Source of the DNA: Chara braunii
Lineage: Eukaryota > Streptophyta > Charophyceae > Charales > Characeae
NCBI GenBank assembly: GCA_003427395.1
Contig: BFEA01000068.1
Span: forward strand, 3,044,715-3,070,820
Length of the DNA stretch: 26,106 nt
Reading direction: 5' to 3'
Shown here in pieces: positions 8,838 through 18,005 of this stretch. Position numbers and translations under genes: made by a program. The first letter of the stretch is position 1. The number at the start of each line of letters is the position of its first letter. The notes under the pieces are model-generated. The model ran no database searches. It saw only the letters and a list, made by a program, of their open reading frames with translations, and had not been told where the DNA came from.

Positions 8838-9220
8838 TGTATAAATTTTGGTAAGCTACTCTCTCTACGGGAAGTGCTGCCAAAATTTTTGCAAATCCAA
8901 GGAGTTTGTCAAATTTTGACTTTTTAAGGTTCAACTGTCTAAATCTTATATATAACTTAGTAAAAATATGGAAAGTCTCATTTTTTAAAGGGGATGCTGT
9001 CCAAATTTTTGCTAATTCAGGGAGTTAGACAAAATTTGACTTTGAAAAACCAAAAACTATCTTTGTTTTCGTATTTAGGCTTATATAAATTTTGAAAAGA
9101 CACTTCTCCTACGGGAAGCGCTGCCGAAATTTTCTTAGTTTAAAAGAGTTAGATTATATTTTGACAGGTGGCGACTCTGGCAATTCACCTTGAATAGGGG
9201 AAATTCTGCCAAAGGTCTAC
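8838..9220 (+). repeat. Imperfect tandem repeats, about 110-125 bp, three to four units
   Basis: Units near 8838, 8958, 9080 and a shorter one at 9168 share TATAAATTTTGxxAAG, a CTACGGGAAGYGCTGCCRAAATTTT-like block and GAGTTxGxxAAATTTTGAC. LTR B keeps one good unit at about 17285-17360 and a weaker one at 17375-17415. The repeated block is therefore an LTR component with variable copy number. Confidence 0.7.
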
Positions 9221-9724
9221 CTTTTTTTTGGGCACTTGCTTAGAGGTAGGTTCAGATTGTGGTGTGGAGATTAGTCTCAACGGATTTATAGTTCTCGCCT
9301 GAGGAATGGTCTGTCTTGTGTTACAGGTCCTTTTTGTCGTTTCGATTCAAAATTTGAACTAGATCCAGTTCGAACCGATTCGTCAGTTTACGACTCAATT
9401 CCAATTCATCCTCAATACTCAACCTAAAAGGCTTTAGCCCTGGTGATTTTATTGTTCTATTAAGGTTTCACCCAAACTTTTATTGAGTGGTCATTTAACA
9501 AAGGTACTGAGTATTTAATTATGGTAGTTGGACAGAGGTTAGGGCTTGCATGACTACAACAAGGGGTATGAGTATACTAGACATTGGTTGAAGTTGACCC
9601 CGTGTAGTGCATGAACTTCTGTTTGGCTCTTTGATGTGATTGCAGGTATGTACTGTGATTCGGATTTGGATGTGACTGTCTACGATCACACACACATATA
9701 TGGCTGTGAAAAGTCCCACGGTGA

Positions 9725-9775
9725 CTGTGAGAAGTGATCGTCACATACGTATCCCCCTATATATATACATAAATA
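9725..9775 (+). promoter_or_regulatory. Putative LTR A core promoter (TATA region)
   Basis: CTATATATATACATA at 9758-9772 is preceded by a conserved GTGA...GATCGTCACATA inverted motif. LTR B carries the same arrangement (GATTGTGAG, GATCGTCACATA, then TATATA near 17981-17998). Conservation of motif and distance in two diverged LTRs supports a U3 promoter. The transcription start would be roughly 9790-9805. The assignment is by inference only. Confidence 0.5.
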
Positions 9776-10033
9776 TGTAAGCGTACCTATGAAGGGTGGT
9801 CGCGTGGCCTGAGGGACCTACGCTTAAGGGTTAATTGGGAATTGGGGTTGAGAAAAGAAAAGAAACCCCGTTTTATTGTTGAATGTTTCTTAAAAGATTT
9901 CTTAGTCGAACGTTGGTCCTGGGTCGGGATTCGAGGTCCTTGTCCAGGACATCCCAGGCCCTAGACTCTGCATGAAAAGAATCTCCCCCCACGCAGAGCC
10001 TATTTGCCCTGCCTGTTAAGACCCTCAGCCAGA

Positions 10034-10133
10034 AGACCGAAGGTCTCGCGGCGGCCGCACGGCTATTCCTTCAGCCGTGCAATATCGTGAAGGGGCAAAC
10101 CTTCACGATACCTCGAGGCTGACACTTGAGTGT
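10034..10133 (+). other. Cluster of four strong hairpins in the putative R/U5 leader of LTR A
   Basis: Four hairpins follow each other: AGACC-GAA-GGTCT (10034-10046), GCACGGCT/AGCCGTGC (10057-10080, perfect 8 bp), TATCGTGAAGG/CCTTCACGATA (10083-10110, perfect 11 bp with a 6-nt loop) and GACACT-TG-AGTGTC (10120-10133). They lie about 250 bp downstream of the TATA region, so they would sit in the 5' leader of the element RNA. LTR B conserves only the last (GACACTTGAGTG) in recognisable form. A packaging or dimerisation role is possible but unsupported by homology. Confidence 0.6.
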
Positions 10134-10852
10134 CATGAGCGGTACTCGGATCCACGAAGGACTGCTTGATTATGGGCACTACATAGGACACCATCATTGC
10201 AACTGTTTGCGAATGATTGCATTGCTAGTCGATATGAGTGGGCTATACTAAGCCTCTCGCGCGACGCCTATCTGATTTCTGCATCGGAAAGTTATGGGAT
10301 TATTACTGAAGGGACTAGGAGTGTTGTCGCGTTATTACTCGTTACCATTGTATATGTGTGCGTAGGCGAGTGTGTTTTATTTTTGTGTCTGCTAGAGTGG
10401 TGTGCTTGTGGTGAGTGGGATACGTCCTAGTTGACCGACGTCGAGTCGCACTTGGAACTTCAGCCCCCCAAGATGACGGTTCGCGTGCGGGTCCGATAGA
10501 GGCGTAATACCGCACGTACCCCCTCTGCTACGGCGAACGAGAAAACGCCCTCGGCTGGTCCACCTCTGCGATTGCAACTGATTAGCTTTTGTATTGTGGA
10601 TTGGTAGCTCGGCGGGGATACGCCCACCGAAGGGAGGTGACAACTCCCGTAAGGTGGAGGTAAGTCGTGCCTCGCCTAGGCCCTATCCTGTCGTAGGGGC
10701 TCACGAGAGGTATGTCTGGCGCACTCGGCCGGAGCGGCTTGCGAAAACTCCATGTGTATATTCGCAACGAGGATTTAGACCAACTCCTGTGTGACGCGAC
10801 CGGGAGGGTCCCGCGCTGCCTTGTGCGGTGCCAGACCGATGCGCTCGACAGG

Positions 10853-10872
10853 TGGCGCCGTTGCTGGGGATC
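10853..10872 (+). promoter_or_regulatory. Primer-binding site for tRNA-Asp(GUC), LTR A
   Basis: TGGCGCCGTTGCTGGGGATC is complementary to the 3' end of plant tRNA-Asp including CCA, with one C-to-T difference. It lies two bases after the LTR end GACA. This site primes minus-strand DNA synthesis. tRNA-Asp priming is known in several plant Ty3/gypsy lineages. Confidence 0.85.
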
Positions 10873-11214
10873 TCATTTTGAGGTCTTGAAGAGATCGAAC
10901 CCAGGCGAATGGTAGATGGGCGATCTAGGCAAAACGACATGTGAAATGATTTATATAAGAAGTGTTTTTTAAAGAATTACTATAGGAAGAGTCCAGTTAA
11001 GATTAAGAGACTACCCCTAGGATAGGAATAATTCGAAACTTGAGGTAAGGCTAGTCCTGTCTAGATTGGAAAAAGGGTGATCTTTAGTGGGTGGTCATGT
11101 GGGTAGGCTAAGTAAGGTTTAAGTCGGTAATGATATTACGAAGCCGATTAGTTGCTGAATGGAGTGATTGCTTCGTTTTCTTATCAGGGGTTCTGACTCA
11201 AAAGGCCAGAAGAA
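10873..11214 (+). other. Untranslated leader between PBS and gag
   Basis: About 340 bp with no open frame of note. The first 70-80 bp are still homologous to the sequence after the LTR B PBS (GATCTxxxTTG, AAGAGAxCGA and GATxxxCxAGxCAAAAC elements), then homology is lost. Confidence 0.5.
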
Positions 11215-12413
11215 ATGGTTGAAGCCAATTCTGCCGGTGGTGGGAACATGACAACACTCGACGACTTGATCGAGACTTTGGATCGGCGAGATCCGGCGCG
11301 TGGAAGTGTTCCGAAGGTTGAAACCTTCTTGTTCAAGGGAGAGCGGGTCTTAGATTGGCTCGAGTTGGTCGAGCAGACGATGGTTGGAGTAGCGGATGCG
11401 GTGAAATTCCAACGTATCTTGGAGTACGTGTACCATGGTCTGCACGAAGAAGTCAAGAAGGTTATAATGGCATCAAATGACGGTTGGTCCCGATTTAAAG
11501 ATGGGATGCAGAGGAAATATCGGTTGGGTGATGGGCTGCTAACGGCGGCGGATCTGGAAGCCGTTAACAGGAATGACTACACCACCGTTGGGACGCTGAC
11601 CGAGGACTTTAAGAAAAAGGTGAGAAAGGTCCCTAGAATTCCGGAAGAGGAACAGTGTGCCATCTTCGTCGGATTGTTCAAATCTAAAGAGGCCCAGGAG
11701 CTCACAAGCAAGGGAGGGGGAGGTGAGAAACTTACCTGGGCTACGATTGACAAAGGAGTGCAGGAAGGTGACTTGGACGAGGTCCACCAGTTCCAAATGC
11801 ACGGAACGGGATGCGGGGACTACGGGAGCCCCAGATATGAAGAAGGTTGTGTCGGATGTTCTATAAGAATTGGGGATTACTAAAGATTAGATAGAAGAGA
11901 GGAAGGTGGTGACCATCGTCCAAGGTCGGGGGAAAGAGGGCGTAGGAGAGGAGGCTGGGCAAGAAGACTATGGCGAGGAGGAAACGGGTTCCCAAGTCCT
12001 CACCAAGGCGCACCGCAAGCAGCGCAATTGTAACGCCGTCTCCAGATGCCGCCGGCTCGTCTATGTCGGTAGTGCCTTCACAAATGGGGCCACCATTGCC
12101 ATATGGACACTGGCCGCCCTTCTGCCCAATGGCACCCTGGCCCATGTGTAACCCCTACAATTCATCGGGAGGAGGCAAAGTTTCCCCAGGGCAGATGGTG
12201 CCCTATTCCGGCTCGCCGACGAGTGCGGGGCCACCAAGCTTTCCGGCAGCTCAGGGGCAATTTGTAGCCCAGCCTCCACCCACGCAACAAGCATCGCAGG
12301 CTAGTGCGGCAGGAGGGGGGGACCAAGGACAGGATGGACAGGGGAATGGCGACAGAGGCCAAGGTGGACGAGGAGGTGGAGGATGAGGACAAGGGCGGAA
12401 TGGCGGAGGTCGT
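11215..12413 (+). pseudogene. gag: Ty3/gypsy gag pseudogene (capsid-like domain intact, C-terminal part broken)
   Basis: An open frame of 222 codons (11215-11883) carries a retrotransposon Gag-like core: FLFKGERVLDWLELVEQ (residues about 43-59), then a helical region with WSRFKDGMQRKYRLGDGLL and EEEQCAIFVGLFKSKEAQEL. Gag forms the virus-like particle that packages element RNA. Near codon 196 the homologous frame shifts: TGAPDMKKVVSDVL continues in the next frame, hits TAA (11864) and TAG (11888), and goes on to GSQVLTKAHRKQRN. From about 12030 a third frame gives a Pro/Gln/Gly-rich tail up to 12384, then a TGA. The expected zinc knuckle is missing because the 1.27-kb repeat starts at 12414. 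I chose the ATG at 11215 as the first in frame, 343 bp after the PBS. The wording recalls Chara braunii gag-like proteins (from memory). The gene is clearly non-functional. Confidence 0.8.
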
Positions 12414-13692
12414 TGTTGGCGCGAATACCCTTACAAGGGTATCCGCCCTGTTTTTTGCAAGTGACAGAAAATAAGTTTTGTTCGAAATTTGAGTACATTG
12501 TGTGAGCCGCGGTTGCGTTTTGTTACGTTGACTGAATGGTTGACTAAAAGTAGAGAGTATGTGGGCGCACAATTTTGAGGCGCGCGTGGTGATTCTTATT
12601 TTGATGTCATAGAGTCGGCGTTCCCGCCCACGAATTTTTGACTTTTTGATTAAAACTAGAAAATGTTTTTCTTTATGTTGAAGTGACCATAGTGCACGTA
12701 CGCTCCGAAAGACGACATCAGGCAGTAATGTTGATTTTGGGCGGTGATTGGAGCATGCGAGAGAGAGAATAGAACGGAAGCAGGGACCTCCGTGCGGTGG
12801 ACGTGGGAGGTTGATGACCATTGACTTAGTTGACAGGCTGAAGGAGTGATCTTGGACTAGCGGATCTGTATGTGTAGTGATACCCGTTTATATGGGTTTC
12901 TGCTAATGTCGATGCCAGCCTTGGGCATAACACTAATGGTTACGGCAATGGACTTTCGAGGCGGAGGTACGAGGATCGAGGGTAGCAACCGGCGACGATG
13001 GAACATTGGAGCGGCTGAAGATGCCGAGGGGTTGAGGGCCCGACGGGGCTATCCCCCTTGGTTTTGTTGTCGGCCCATCCATAGGCCCCCGTCGACGTAA
13101 ATAAAAGAGGCAGGCACCGACGGTCTCCCTTCCCCAAAGCACTGGTTCCCAATGTTCGTATTCTTTTTATTTTTCTTTAATCATTTTAATTGTCGGTTCC
13201 GTTTCTGGAACGCGGCACTAGTGTTGGTACAAGGGTTGTGTGTGGGGATCAGGGGGCGTGACTCTAATAATACACCCATGAACTAGTGGAAACACGGGCC
13301 AAGGAGTCAACGTTTGTGCCAACCGGTGGGTAATTAGCCCACGAGGCGGAAGAAATCTGAGTGGCGGGGCCCTCTGTAGGTGCACCACCTGCCATTCACG
13401 GTCTGTTGTGAGAGTTTTGTGTGTGAGCAAGATGCGAACTGTGCCGGGCGGAGCGACCCAAGGCACAATAGGGAGGTCTGCAGCGGTGCTGAATGCACAG
13501 TTGTGCACATGGGACCCTTCTCATCCTCGGTCTTCAAAGTTCTCATTTTAATATTTGCTACTACCACCAAGATCTGCAGCGGGACCTGCTTCACCTCGGA
13601 TCATGCTGCAGGCTTCCCAGCGGGCCTAGCGCCCGCCTACTCAGTGCAGCATCCGAGTCTCCACGAGGGTCGAGCATAGGCCGCTCGCCCCA
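12414..13692 (+). mobile_element. Dispersed 1.27-kb repeat, copy 2 (uninterrupted; LTR-like TG...CA)
   Basis: The copy begins TGTTGGCGCGAATACCC and ends GCTCGCCCCA, giving TG...CA termini. It is collinear with copy 3 (22756-24545) over its full length apart from a MITE in copy 3. Plus-strand features fit an LTR: a TATA-like TTTATATG near 12888 and an AATAAA at about 13099 in a conserved GACGTAAATAAAAGAGG context. The first 30 bp contain the inverted pair ATACCCTT/AAGGGTAT. It interrupts the gag relic and is followed by unrelated DNA. No PBS or coding domain was recognised, so solo LTR is the best guess. A non-LTR dispersed element remains possible. Confidence 0.7.
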
Positions 13693-13819
13693 GCGCCATC
13701 TTTTTGGACCGAGGGACCCGGCAGGTGAGTTGCTATGTACTCGCTAGCGGTCCTCCGTTCTGTTGTCTGCATCAATCGACACCTTGTAGTTTGCGCACCG
13801 ACCAAGGTCAGGGGCGCTG

Positions 13820-13946
13820 AGCAGAAGGCTTGCAGCGATACTGACGTGCAAATCGTTCTTCGGACCTCGGTGTGGGGGCGGAAGACTAGATCAAATAGCC
13901 AGTAGCTGGTTCCCTTCGAAGTTTCCCTCAGGATAGCTAGAGTTGT
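13820..13946 (+). rRNA. Nuclear-type LSU (25S/28S) rRNA fragment, pseudogene
   Basis: The stretch reads GCAGAAGGCTTGCAGCGATA, CTGACGTGCAAATCGTTC, GGGGGCGGAAGACTAGATCA, AGTAGCTGGTTCCC and GAAGTTTCCCTCAGGATAGC in the order of a highly conserved eukaryotic LSU segment. Small substitutions and indels mark it as decayed. Only about 125 bp are present and flanking rRNA is absent, so it is a captured or retrocopied fragment and not part of an rDNA unit. Confidence 0.85.
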
Positions 13947-14121
13947 TAAAGTATCAAGCGAACCAAATGCAGCTGGTTCTTAGTTGGAGCGGAAGCGGGG
14001 CATGATGAGGGAACTGCCACTTATCCGTTATGAGAGAGTTGGGTGTGAGCATGCCCGTGGGAATCGGGGGATGATGAGTCTTTTGCCAGCGACGGAGTAA
14101 GGCGCAGGGGAAAGAGCGCAA

Positions 14122-14162
14122 AAATACTGATGTGCAAATCGTTCGAACAACCTGGGCACGGA
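14122..14162 (+). rRNA. Second short LSU rRNA-like fragment, pseudogene
   Basis: AATACTGATGTGCAAATCGTTCG followed by a CCTGGGCA motif repeats the central part of the fragment at 13820, about 285 bp further on and more diverged (CTGACG to CTGATG). The surrounding GCGCAGGGGAAAGAGC also loosely resembles the sequence before the first fragment, so an old tandem duplication is possible. Confidence 0.6.
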
Positions 14163-14240
14163 TCCGCGCCAGGAACATTCGAAGACGAAGTTTAAGGTGG
14201 CGGAGACAAGTCAAGCACGACGGAACGGAAAGTGATGTTC

Positions 14241-14446
14241 TCGCCCGATTCCTGATGGAATCAGGCGAGCTAAAGGTAAGAATCGTGGTTATTAGGTAAG
14301 GCGAGTGTGATGGCATCGTTAGTTTTGGGATTAGGTGAGTAGGATAGGAGTTAGTAAAAAATGAGAGGGCGCGAAGGTGGAGGGAGTGCAACTATGGCAG
14401 GGAAGTGAAATTCCGATATTTCGTTCGATTCTTTGTAGAATCGAAC
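14241..14446 (+). repeat. Two covarying hairpins 180 bp apart
   Basis: TCGCCCGATTCC/GGAATCAGGCGA (14241-14252 with 14257-14268) and GTTCGATTC/GAATCGAAC (14423-14431 with 14438-14446) share the inner GATTC/GAATC stem. Their outer arms differ (CGCC with GGCG against CGTTC with GAAC) and remain complementary. The following sequences (GTAAGAATCG against GTAAGATACTAATCG, and a shared GTTAGT/GTCAGT, TTAGGTGAG/TTAGTGGA pattern) suggest an old 180-bp tandem duplication. Confidence 0.6.
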
Positions 14447-16689
14447 AAAGTAAGATACTAATCGGGGGTTTCAAAATAGGAAGAACACCATGACGACGTC
14501 AGTTTTCCTGCTAGGTTAGTGGATTGGCGAGTTTGGGAGATAGGGGCCACGCGGTGTTAAAGTCTCGCGATGGAGAGAAACGGGAGCGAGGTGAGATTCG
14601 GGGTACCTACCCGCCTACGACACATCGGGCTCCTTGATTACGATGGCGAGAAGCTCGAGTGTGGAATCTGCTGTATACATTGTGAGCGGTGGGAAGAGGC
14701 CCAGAAGCTCGTTTATCATTTCAACCTTGATGTCGGTGCACTCCATGATCGTCTTCGCCACGCAGTCATCGTCGTAGTCTCAAACAAAGGATGTGGAATG
14801 AGCTTGTAGGTGAGCGGAGTATGCATGTGCGCATGCGAAAGAGAAAGGGATGAACTCACCTATTTCGGTGGAAGCTGGTTGCACTCATCGTCATGTTTAA
14901 GACATGTTAAGTCATCTGAACCTGGTCGGGAGAATGGCTAGGTGCACCGACTAAAAGGGGAATACGATCGGGGAGTAAGAGCGTGCAACCGATGCAGAGG
15001 GAACAAGAACGGTATAGAGGAAGAATAGGAGCGAAAAGAAAGGATTGAAGAAGGCTATGTGGAACCAGGTTGAAGAAACAACGAAGAAAAAAGGAGACGA
15101 GGAAAAGAGGGAGCCAAACGGGGGAGTAGTGCACCTATATCAATGAAGATGGAACGTCGAAGTGGAGAAGGAAGGGGAGAGAAGGGGTGAATGAACTTAC
15201 CTGTTCTTTAAGATCCCGATGGTGCCTGTCGGGGAATGTACTTTCCCCTGTTCTAGCCGACAATTCCTTCTCATCTTGCACATTGGCAGGCTGCGGAGTT
15301 GACACATACGTGAAACTGTTGAATTATAGGTGTGAGTTCGAAGCCAACGGTGACCGTTGTGTTGTTCGCAGCCAACCGAGTGAAGGTATGCAGCAGGCTG
15401 TGTTAGACTGTGTACTATGTGTGCACCTTGCTGTTGGAACTAGACTATGGAAGCAGCACTGGCGATGCGAGATGAACTAGAGAGAGCGAGTGAGCGGGCT
15501 GTTTTGCAACCAATCAAGTGAGCAGATGGGGCGGGCTGAGTTGGATTAAGTGGTATGCTCGAACCTCGTTGTTGGGCTGCAGCATGCGGACATTGCTGGT
15601 TTGTTTAAATAGGACTGATGTTGCTGAGCATTCAACCGGTGTTGTTACCACTCTCAGCAACAGCGAACTGCTAGTGCTGATGGCAGGGCACTGCGCTGTT
15701 GGTTCCACGACTTAGGCTATTGCTATAGCCTGGGGACTGTTGTATACGCTGTCGAGTTTCTGTTGGTATTAGGGTGGCTTATCATCTAGGTTCTACGAGA
15801 GGTTTTCAAGTTGCTGTTTTGGGTCCGAACGGTGATGTTGTTGCTGCTGCCGAACGCTCTGGTTCGGAGGACAGCATTGCTGCTACGACCGTGTTATTGC
15901 TGTCAGCCTGGGTTTCAATTGATGCGACATACCTTTTACTGCAGCAGGCTGACTGTGATTTAGGTAGGCTTCAAATTAAAGGGTCGTTGGTGGATCGTCG
16001 TTTTACGTCCGGACAGTGATCTGACGGTGCGTTTCTAGGCTGCGTGATTGCGTCCTGGTCAGTGGTTGGAGTGCGACAGTTTGAGAATGTGATCAGGCCT
16101 TTGAGGACGGGCTATTGCTGTGACTTGAGAGACTGTCATAGGAGGCGGCTACTTGCATATTGGTCGTGGTTCGACCGGCTTCACTGCGTTTTTGGCCACC
16201 GTTGCGGGGCCCTCAGGCGATTAAAGATACCAAGGTCCTCTCCTGCGAGTTGAGTTGGCCCTCTCTTGTATCTCGAGCGTCTGAAACCCCTCCTTCTATC
16301 CTCCTTACTCTGAGTATAATCTAAGGTTATGAGAGGAAGGCGGCAGGTGGGATTGCAACCCGTAGGACCGCAACAAGACCTTGTGGGAGGTCCACCCACC
16401 GATTGCGGGAGCTCTGCCGGAGCCCAGGTGGGGTTCAGGAGGCAGGGAACACTCATGTATAATGCTCGTTTTACGCGTGTGATCCCGTCCCTTAAACTGT
16501 ATTACCCTTTGCTATTGTGTGTCTGTAAGTCTGACTCAGAAAGTTAATTGCTTTCGTTCGTTTTGAATTCATGACATGATCTGAAAAGTAAAACTGGAAA
16601 GTATGTATGATTTAATTCAGACTATTTGTGTGAATTCAGACAAGACAAATCTATGACTTTACTCATTGTTGTGTCGCGGAGGCCGAGCG

Positions 16690-17151
16690 AACGCATAAGT
16701 TGCGGGTTGTTCAGCCACACACACTCGTTACTTGTGTAGGCTGGGCTAGGCTACTCATAAGTTGGGTAGCCTGACTCTACGCCATATTGAACTGTTTGGG
16801 CTGGCCGGGGCAGAACATAAGTTGTTGTGTTCTGATCATATGCCTCTTGTCGTTTGTTCAGGCAAAGGTTGGACTCCTCATAAGTTGAGGTGGTCCGGAT
16901 CTTTGGGTATGCCGATCGTTCAGGCTGACCGACGTCACCATAAGTTGGTGCGTTATACGCCTTATGTCAACTGTCTAGGCAGAAGCTGATCATCAGGCTG
17001 AACGGCGTCACCATAAGTTGGTGCGTCATACGCCTTATGTCAACTGTCTAGGCAAAAGCTGACCAGTGGCACACCATAAGCTGGTGAGAATCAGTCTTAT
17101 GCCTTATGTTTATTTTGTTCAGACAGACTATTCACACCATAAGTTGGTGTG
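16690..17151 (+). repeat. Hairpin array B: eight units with core CATAAGTTG and covarying arms
   Basis: The core starts at 16694, 16756, 16816, 16879, 16939, 17012, 17075 (CATAAGCTG) and 17138, at 60-63 bp spacing with one 73-bp step. The arms differ but pair: AGGCTAC/GTAGCCT (16748-16772), CAGAACA/TGTTCTG (16811-16834, overlapping the core edge), GGAC-CCT/AGG-GTCC (16871-16896), ACG-CAC/GTG-CGT (16932-16953), CACAC/GTGTG (17133-17151). The units at 16694 and 17075 pair weakly. A second conserved element (ATGCC, then GTTCAGGC or GTCTAGGC) lies between hairpins. The units at 16939 and 17012 are nearly identical 73-bp copies. The array occupies the position of array A in LTR A but has an unrelated core. 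Confidence 0.88.
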
Positions 17152-17939
17152 GTTAAGTCATGAGCCGCCAACATAAGGAGAATCAAAATATACATTTTGA
17201 TACTTCTATTTATTATGTATATCATTGGCAGGCTGGACGCCGAAATTTTATAGATCTGAAAGTGTTAGTCATTTTTCGACACCTGAAAATTCTGAAAAGG
17301 CACTTCTCCTACAGGAAGCGCTGCCGAAATTTTCTATATTTTGAAGAGTTAGGGTATTTTAGAACTTGAGGGTTCGACAGTCTGCCCTCGTTTAAGGGAT
17401 ATACTGTCGAAATTCCTGACATTCTTTTATAAATATCAGTGGCTAGTTAGGAAGGTAGGTTTATTTCATGATCACTCAAGCATGGCTTGAGCACTAGCCT
17501 GTGCTGCATTGCAGGTCACTTTTGATTCAAGATTTGGACTAGTATCAACTTGATCCGATGAGGATCATCTTCTGTTATCACTGATAACAGGTCGGTTTCC
17601 GATTCGTCGATTTTCGATTCAACTCCAATCCACTTTTGCCACTCAACCTAAAGGCTTTAGCCCTGTGGTTTGATGTGTTTCGTTGTGTTTTTACCCGGAG
17701 TTTATTTGAATGGTCATTTAATAAAACTGTCGAGTATTTTATTTTGAGAGTTGCACAAAGAGTGAGGCTTGTATGGCTAAAGCGAGGGGTGTGAGCGCAA
17801 AGAATGATTGAAGTTGACCCCGTGTAGTCCATGGACTTTTGGTTGAATCTTTGATGTGATTGCAGGTATGTTTGGTGATTCGGACTTTGGATTTGACTGC
17901 CTATGATCACTTAAGTATATATGGCTGAGAGGAGTCCCA

Positions 17940-18005
17940 CTGTGATTGTGAGAATTGATCGTCACATATTTATAACCTTCTGTATATATGTATATACATA
18001 CGCGT
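17940..18005 (+). promoter_or_regulatory. Putative LTR B core promoter (TATA region)
   Basis: GATTGTGAG and GATCGTCACATA are followed by TATATATGTATATACATA (17983-18000). The arrangement matches the corresponding LTR A site near 9725-9775. A start of transcription around 18010-18030 would give an R/U5 of about 1 kb. Confidence 0.5.

Larger units (their letters stand above)
7290..10850 (+). mobile_element. Long LTR (LTR A) of a Ty3/gypsy-type element; left border undefined
   Basis: Four blocks are collinear with LTR B: 7300-7590 with 16190-16460 (contains GAGAGGAAGGCGGCAGG and GGGATTGCAACCCGTAGG), 9080-9170 with 17280-17360 (contains GGAAGCGCTGCCGAAATTTT), 9300-9800 with 17500-18010, and 10100-10850 with 18340-19030. 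The block ends GCTCGACA two bases before a tRNA-Asp PBS and lies upstream of a gag relic, as a 5' LTR should. Between blocks 1 and 2 lies a hairpin array unlike that of LTR B. If the LTR has the size of LTR B it is at least 3.8 kb, which is long. No protein is encoded in it. Confidence 0.65.
13693..15226. other. Unassigned region with rRNA fragments and hairpin repeats; no credible gene
   Basis: The plus strand is purine-rich. Two LSU rRNA-like pieces (13820, 14122) and a 180-bp-spaced hairpin pair (14241, 14421) are listed separately. A 79-codon open frame at 14570-14809 contains CGICCIHCERWEEAQKL, but I recognise no family and see no supporting context. A purine-rich run (15161-15187) lies about 40 bp left of the proposed LTR B start and could be a decayed polypurine tract. 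Confidence 0.4.

Noticed and set aside
12162-12821. 219-codon minus-strand open frame across the gag/repeat junction
   Set aside because: It is antisense to the gag tail and runs over the border of 1.27-kb repeat copy 2. A similar fragment in copy 3 (22800-23033) shows only that the repeat is shared. No domain is seen.
14570-14809. 79-codon open frame with a Cys-rich CGICCIHCERW stretch
   Set aside because: The cysteine spacing suggests a metal-binding motif at first sight, but no known finger pattern fits and there is no supporting context or second copy.
10851-15226. LTR B as the 3' LTR of the element that starts with LTR A
   Set aside because: LTR B is followed by its own perfect PBS and leader homology, so it is a 5' LTR. 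The two LTRs are also too diverged, with different arrays, to be a pair from one insertion.
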